From assembly GCA_902768975.1 (NCBI GenBank), contig CACXMZ010000007.1, forward strand, positions 115,853 through 179,852: a stretch of 64,000 nt of DNA. Reading direction: 5' to 3'. The stretch's first letter is position 1, and the number at the start of each line of letters is the position of its first letter. Shown one piece after another: positions 59,833 to 64,000 of this stretch. Made by a program: the position numbers and the translations under genes. The notes below the pieces were generated by a model that was not told where the DNA came from, did not search any database, and worked only from the letters and a program-made list of their open reading frames with translations. Source of the stretch: an uncultured Coriobacteriaceae bacterium (lineage in GTDB: Bacteria > Actinomycetota > Coriobacteriia > Coriobacteriales > Eggerthellaceae).

Positions 59833-60159
59833 TTATTCGCAATACTTCTTGATCATAGCTTCAACAGCTTCGGGAGTAGCGTCGTCCTTGACGAGCTCTT
59901 CCACCTTTTCGCCGTTCTGATAGATGGCGATTACCGGCAGGCCCATGATCTGCTGACCAATAGCCACGCGGCGAGCAGCCGTGGTATTCAGGGCGCAGAA
60001 CTTAATCTTGTCGCCATACACGTCGGCAAAGCCATGTACGTGGGGCATAAGTGCCTGGCAAGGTACGCAACCTTCGCCATAGAAGTCCACCAGAATGGTG
60101 CCTTCGCCCTGCAGTACTTCCGGTTCAAAAGTCTTCTTATCCAGTTCCAGCATTGACAT
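59833..60159 (-). CDS. trxA: Thioredoxin of the glycine reductase system
   Basis: This 108-residue thioredoxin has the active site GCVPC at residues 30-34, where the usual WCGPC has GCVPC, as in thioredoxins linked to glycine reductase. The cis-Pro is in GLPVIAIY. It re-reduces the reductase after each turnover. AGGAG precedes the first ATG. It follows trxB by 42 bp and precedes grdA on one strand. Confidence 0.92.
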   Translation of the reverse strand: MSMLELDKKTFEPEVLQGEGTILVDFYGEGCVPCQALMPHVHGFADVYGDKIKFCALNTTAARRVAIGQQIMGLPVIAIYQNGEKVEELVKDDATPEAVEAMIKKYCE

Positions 60160-60201
60160 TTTTTCTCCTAACCTAATGGTTCCTACAACTTAAACAAAAG
60201 C

Positions 60202-61137
60202 TTATTCAGCATGTTCAATGTACTTCAGTGCTTGGGTGGCGGCAATGGCGCCGTCGGCCGCAGCGGTAACAACCTGGCGCAGGCTCTTCTTGCGCAGGTC
60301 GCCCGCAGCAAAAACGCCAGGAATGTTGGTGGCCATGTTGTCGTCGGTGAGGATGTAACCATTTTCCAGTTCAACCTGGCCTTCAAACAGTTCGGTATTG
60401 GGCAGGAAGCCAATGAAGCCGAACAGACCAAAGATGCCGTCGTCTTCGTCGGCTTCGATGCGGGTGATTTCGTCGGTCTTGACGTTGCGGACGTCCATCC
60501 AACCCAGCATGCCTTCGCCGCCGACTTCTTCAACCACGCTGTCCCACATGAAGTTCATCTTGGGGTTGGCGAAAGCCTTTTCCTGGATAGACTTAGCAGC
60601 ACGCAGTTCGTCGCGACGGTGGATGATGGTAACCTTGCGAGCAAAGTTGGTGAGGTACATGGCTTCTTCAACCGCGCTGTCGCCGCCGCCCACTACGTAG
60701 ACTTCAAAGTCTTCGAAGAAGTTAGCGTCGCAGGTTGCGCAGAAGGAAATGCCCTTGCCTACATACTGGCCTTCGTTCTTGCAGCCAATGGGACGAGAAT
60801 GGGCGCCTGTTGCCAGGATGATGGTCTTGGCTTCGTATTCGCCACCAGCGCAAACGACCTTCTTTACGTCGCCAGCCAGTTCGACGGATTGCACAACGTC
60901 GCTAATGCGTTCGCAGCCAAACTTTTCAACCTGCTTGCTCATACGAGCGATAAGAGAGGGGCCAGATTCTTCTTCGTCAACAATCTGACCAGGATAGTTT
61001 TCGATTTCGTTAGTGGTTGCGATTTGGCCGCCGTCTTGGCCCTTTTCAATAAGGAGAGCATTCATGCGGCTACGGCCTGCATAAAGACCTGCTGCCAAAC
61101 CTGCTGGGCCTGCGCCCAAGATGATTACATCGTACAT
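60202..61137 (-). CDS. trxB: Thioredoxin reductase
   Basis: This 311-residue flavoenzyme has FAD site VIILGAGPAGLAAGLYAGRS, redox pair CATC at about residues 135-138, NAD(P) site VVGGGDSAVEEAMYL and the C-terminal TNIPGVFAAGDLRKKSLRQV. It supplies electrons to the adjacent thioredoxin. It is the first gene of the trxB-trxA-grdA-grdC-grdD run. The TAATCGTGATTA palindrome lies 89 bp upstream. Confidence 0.94.
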   Translation of the reverse strand: MYDVIILGAGPAGLAAGLYAGRSRMNALLIEKGQDGGQIATTNEIENYPGQIVDEEESGPSLIARMSKQVEKFGCERISDVVQSVELAGDVKKVVCAGGEYEAKTIILATGAHSRPIGCKNEGQYVGKGISFCATCDANFFEDFEVYVVGGGDSAVEEAMYLTNFARKVTIIHRRDELRAAKSIQEKAFANPKMNFMWDSVVEEVGGEGMLGWMDVRNVKTDEITRIEADEDDGIFGLFGFIGFLPNTELFEGQVELENGYILTDDNMATNIPGVFAAGDLRKKSLRQVVTAAADGAIAATQALKYIEHAE

Positions 61138-61225
61138 CTTGTCCGTTCCCTTTCTCGTGTAGGGCCGCTATGCGACCAATATTGCCTTGCGCATGACAAT
61201 ATCCACTTGCATGCATCAAGTTTTT

Positions 61226-61239
61226 CTAATCGTGATTAT
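61226..61239. promoter_or_regulatory. Operator-like palindrome, copy 3 (upstream of trxB)
   Basis: CTAATCGTGATTAT matches the 14-mer near the TetR genes at 13 of 14 positions. It sits in an AT-rich stretch that should hold the promoter of the trxB-grdD run. Confidence 0.65.
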
Positions 61240-61308
61240 AATTTTTTGCAATAGTAATTTCAATACCTAATAATCATTAATCCGCGGATTGCACAAAGAA
61301 TTCGGAGA

Positions 61309-61552
61309 AGGGCGAGGCATGTCCCCATCCTGCGTAATGTGAGCGTCAAACTTTGCGGATTTTGCGAGCAAAATTCGCACTATAAAATTGAAGCGAAAAT
61401 AGCGGAGCGCACGAGTGAAAACAATCCAGTGAGTAAACAAGCCCTCTGGCTTGTTTAGTACAAACTAGGCGACCGAGAGGGAGCATGCAGCGAAGCGAAG
61501 CTGAGCGCATACGAGCAGCGGCAGCGTTAGCAGGAGGGGACATGCTCGCCCT
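61309..61552 (+). repeat. Interspersed hairpin repeat, copy B, with terminal inverted repeats
   Basis: The ends AGGGCGAGGCATGTCCCC (61309) and, inverted, AGGGCGAGCATGTCCCC (61552) match over about 23 bp with two single-base gaps, giving a 244-bp MITE-like element. Inside are the hairpin GCGGATTTTGC-GA-GCAAAATTCGC (61355-61378), then CACT, a part shared with copy C (GAGTG..AACAATCCAGTGA) and a TAAACAAGCC/GGCTTGTTTA stem (61434-61457) that could end the FNT transcript. It carries no gene. With the trxB upstream region it accounts for the gap 61138-61560. Confidence 0.68.
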
Positions 61553-61560
61553 AAACGCAG

Positions 61561-62412
61561 CTAGTCTTTTTTCGCGAAAGCCCACCAGTACAGGACGCCT
61601 ACAAAAATGGCGCCGCCAATGATGTTGCCCAGCGTCGCGAATATGATGTTGTACGCAGCACCACCTGCGGTAACGCTCGCAAGAAGTGCTGGGTCAAGCT
61701 GAGTGCCAAAGCCAGCGTTGGCGGCCAGCACACCCATGGGCAGGAAAAACATATTGGCCACGCAGTGTTCAAAACCCATGGCAACGAAGGCCATAACCGG
61801 GAATACGCAGGTGAAAATCTTGTCGATAACCGTGCGGCCCGCAAAGCCCATGTACACCGCAATGCACACCAGCAGGTTACACATGATGCCGCGGAAGATT
61901 ATTTGCTCAGGGCTCAAGTTGATTTTGGCGCTGGCAATAGCCACCATTTGATTGCCGATGGTGTTGTCGCCCGCCTTGGTTGCCATAAGGCCACAACCGA
62001 AGATTATGCCCACAAGAATAAGGGAACCAATAAGATTAAAAACCCAGACCACAGCCCAGTTTTTCGCCAGACTGCCCCAGGAAATTTTCTTGGAAAGAGC
62101 TGCCATAGTCATAAGCATATTACCCGTGAAAAGTTCCGCCCCTGCAACGACCACACAGATGAGGCCGAGGCTAAACACGATGCCACCAAGCACGCTTGAA
62201 GCAGCGAAGCTTAGCGCCTGGTCCGCTTTCACGTAAGTCATGAAGAGGGCGCCCATACCAATAAAAATGCCCGCAAGAATGCCAAGCGGTGCAATGGCGG
62301 CGGTGCTCATGCCGGCCTTACCGACCCCAACGGTTTCGCCCTTGGCTTCAATGGCGGCACCCGCCAAACAGTCGGGTTTGGTTGCAGCAATATCTTCTGG
62401 CGTGATTTCCAT
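61561..62412 (-). CDS. Formate/nitrite transporter (FNT) family channel
   Basis: This 283-residue protein has six hydrophobic spans and family motifs AGAELFTGNMLM, GIMCNLLVCIAVYMG and FEHCVANMFFLPMG, which line the pore. The N-terminus before the first span is about 40 residues. It should pass formate, nitrite or a related small anion. With no nitrite enzymes nearby, formate is the likelier cargo, but this is inference. It ends 8 bp from repeat B. Confidence 0.9.
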   Translation of the reverse strand: MEITPEDIAATKPDCLAGAAIEAKGETVGVGKAGMSTAAIAPLGILAGIFIGMGALFMTYVKADQALSFAASSVLGGIVFSLGLICVVVAGAELFTGNMLMTMAALSKKISWGSLAKNWAVVWVFNLIGSLILVGIIFGCGLMATKAGDNTIGNQMVAIASAKINLSPEQIIFRGIMCNLLVCIAVYMGFAGRTVIDKIFTCVFPVMAFVAMGFEHCVANMFFLPMGVLAANAGFGTQLDPALLASVTAGGAAYNIIFATLGNIIGGAIFVGVLYWWAFAKKD

Positions 62413-62588
62413 GTGGTCCCCCTTTGACGCACGAATATCTTACCTGCTTACGCAAGGGGCTTTATGCCAGAAATGGGGGAACGGCTTCCAGTTCACGAAA
62501 AGAGCGAAGGAAGCCCAAGAAAAGACACGGGCAGGTATAGCAAAAGCTTCAAGAAAGCCTTAGAAATAAGATGCGAACTTGCTGGCAA

Positions 62589-63833
62589 CTAGTAAAGTGG
62601 TGCGAGGCTACGATCCAAGATGCCTTTCATCTTCGCAATGGCCACACCATAGTTGGTAAGCGGCACACCCTGCGAAGCTGCATGCCGCGCGCGCCAGTTC
62701 ATTTCGCGGTCGTTGACCATGCAGCCCCCGCAATGCAGGACTAAGTCGTAGGCACTGAGGTCTTCGGGAAATTCGTTACCTGAAACAAAGTCGAAGCTGG
62801 GGGTGAGCCCCGTGTATTCGCCTACCATGCGGGGCAGTTGCACGGTACCGATGTCGTTGCACTGACGGTGATGCGTACAGGCTTCCGCAATGAGAATGTG
62901 AGGCGGCGGGGTGTTCGGGTCTGCTTCATAGCGTTCGCGCATGCGGTCGAGTTCATTGGCGCCGTCCACCTGGGCGTCAAGGGTACCGCGGTGGCGCGCC
63001 ATGAGGATACTGAAGCTGGTAAGTGGCACGCTATCAGGCACAATGCTGGCTACCTGGCCAAACACTTGCGAGTCCGTAATGACCATGCGCGGGGGCGCAC
63101 CAAGCTTAGAAAGCGCCTGGGCCAATTCGCCATGCTGCACCACGAGGGCCATGGCTCCTTCGTCTATGATGTCGCGAATGGTGTTTTGTTGGGGCAGAAT
63201 GAGACGGCCTTTTGGCGCACTTTCGTCGATGGGGCACACGAGCACCAGCACGTCGCCCACTTCCAGCAAGTCGCCCACAATGCGATGTTCGGCGGTAGGT
63301 TCCTTGGCAAGTTCGGCAATGGTTTCTTTCAGTTCGTGGATGCCTTGGCCAGTTTGCGAACTGGTGGCCACAAGCCTCCCCTGGTCTTCAGTCATGCCAA
63401 GTTCACGGGCGACGTGATGGTGGTCTTCGGCGGACGCAATGTCGCACTTGGTCAAAGCAACCACATAGGGAATCTGCTTTTCGGCAAAGAGGGCAACCAG
63501 TTCACGTTCGGCTTGCGTAACGCCACGCGTACCGTCGACCGCCAGCACGGCAACGTCAGTGGAGTCGAGCACGCGCCGTGCCTTGCGCACACGCATTTCG
63601 CCCAGTTCGCCTTCGTCGTCAATGCCCGGCGTGTCCACGATGAGCACAGGGCCCGCGGGCAGAAGCTCCATGGCTTTGCGCACGGGGTCGGTCGTCGTGC
63701 CCGCCACGTTGGACACGACCGCCAGGTCCTGCCCCGTAACCGCATTAATCAAGCTCGACTTGCCCGCATTGCGCACACCGAAGAAACCAATGTGCACACG
63801 GTCAGCCGAAGTCACGTCATTCAATGTTGCCAT
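62589..63833 (-). CDS. hydF: [FeFe]-hydrogenase maturation GTPase HydF
   Basis: This 414-residue protein has an N-terminal GTPase domain (GVRNAGKSSLINAV, DTPGIDDEG, LTKCDIA), a middle dimerisation domain, and a C-terminal cluster domain with CTHHRQC and LHCGGCMVN, the CxHx..HCxxC ligands of HydF. It is the scaffold on which the H-cluster diiron part is built. No hydE, hydG or hydrogenase gene is in the window. The ATG at 63833 lies about 30 bp left of repeat C. Confidence 0.93.
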   Translation of the reverse strand: MATLNDVTSADRVHIGFFGVRNAGKSSLINAVTGQDLAVVSNVAGTTTDPVRKAMELLPAGPVLIVDTPGIDDEGELGEMRVRKARRVLDSTDVAVLAVDGTRGVTQAERELVALFAEKQIPYVVALTKCDIASAEDHHHVARELGMTEDQGRLVATSSQTGQGIHELKETIAELAKEPTAEHRIVGDLLEVGDVLVLVCPIDESAPKGRLILPQQNTIRDIIDEGAMALVVQHGELAQALSKLGAPPRMVITDSQVFGQVASIVPDSVPLTSFSILMARHRGTLDAQVDGANELDRMRERYEADPNTPPPHILIAEACTHHRQCNDIGTVQLPRMVGEYTGLTPSFDFVSGNEFPEDLSAYDLVLHCGGCMVNDREMNWRARHAASQGVPLTNYGVAIAKMKGILDRSLAPLY

Positions 63834-63861
63834 CTTCTATTCCTTTCAGGTGTGAAAACGG

Positions 63862-64000
63862 GGGTCTGGGGAGGCATATATGCGATGTCGTGAGTTCAAA
63901 CATCGCAATTTTTGCTGTTGCCAAAAATTGCACTTAACTAGGTGAACGAGCGTCAAGCGAGAGCGCATGAGTGCAAACAATCCAGTGAATTGTTTGCACG
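63862..64000 (+). repeat. Interspersed hairpin repeat, copy C, cut by window edge
   Basis: It contains CAATTTTTG-CTGTTGC-CAAAAATTG (63906-63930), with the same 7-nt loop as copy A and different but matching arms, then CACTT and a GAGTGCAAACAATCCAGTGA part shared with copy B, ending in GTGCAAACAAT/ATTGTTTGCAC (63971-63999). The right end lies outside the window. Confidence 0.62.

Noticed and set aside
61138..61308. Possible glycine riboswitch upstream of trxB
   Set aside because: I looked for the paired glycine aptamer pattern and saw no convincing match; only an AT-rich promoter region with the palindrome.

Overview
The window looks like a chromosomal segment of a strictly anaerobic, moderately GC-rich bacterium, most likely an actinobacterium of the Coriobacteriia (Eggerthella/Slackia relatives). 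The basis is gene content: glycine-reductase genes with a selenocysteine codon, HydF for [FeFe]-hydrogenase, double-cubane reductases and an activase, many Fe-S oxidoreductases, lipoproteins with long Ala/Ser linkers, and paired small MCFRPSA zinc-ribbon proteins. This placement is inference. I saw no rRNA, tRNA, transposase, phage gene or CRISPR array.

Region 1 (1-17.7 kb, all minus strand): a truncated glycosyltransferase, a small zinc-ribbon protein, an Fe-S flavoprotein, then an amidohydrolase (MtaD/SsnA-like deaminase), a nucleoside hydrolase, a sugar/choline-kinase-like phosphotransferase, a YnjBCD-type ABC importer, a CofC-like glyco/nucleotidyltransferase (TIGR04282 type), a GNAT fused to an HdrD-like Fe-S oxidoreductase, a ferredoxin-DUF169 protein, a radical SAM protein, a second TIGR04282-like protein and a molybdopterin oxidoreductase. 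Related parts recur at 32.2-36.6 kb: a TIGR04283-type glycosyltransferase, an HdrB-like protein, two TVP38/TMEM64 membrane proteins and a YdjY lipoprotein. Together they resemble the E. coli ydjXYZ-ynjBCD set with added nucleoside- and sugar-handling enzymes.

Region 2 (17.9-27 kb) is a RiPP cluster: a Nif11-type leader peptide with a four-Cys, Pro-rich core, a SPASM radical SAM maturase, a small zinc-ribbon protein, and on the facing strand a lipoprotein M13 metallopeptidase, two NHLM-type peptide exporter ABC proteins (one with a C39 protease domain) and a short HlyD-like adaptor. This is the best candidate for an undescribed system.

Region 3 (27.2-48 kb): a PhnP-like hydrolase; a SpoIIE phosphatase/STAS/anti-sigma module; a purine nucleoside phosphorylase; the second ydj-like block; a DUF4418-ABC(FtsX) unit; a radical SAM protein with an unusual CX4CX2C motif; an Ala/Ser-only lipoprotein that appears to be a copy of the YdjY front end, with its promoter and leader; a selenium-metabolism group (DUF5714, DUF3343, cysteine-desulfurase-like enzyme, YedF); and an Fe(III)-type ABC importer.

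Region 4 (48-64 kb): a double-cubane reductase, a MalY-type lyase, a CpXC protein, an activase-DUF3343-double-cubane reductase operon with a highly structured 5' leader, two TetR regulators, an unannotated 52-residue peptide gene, then trxB-trxA-grdA(Sec)-grdC-grdD without the grdB/grdE substrate component, an FNT-family channel and hydF. A 14-bp operator-like palindrome occurs in front of both TetR genes and trxB. Three copies of a hairpin-bearing interspersed repeat separate these blocks.
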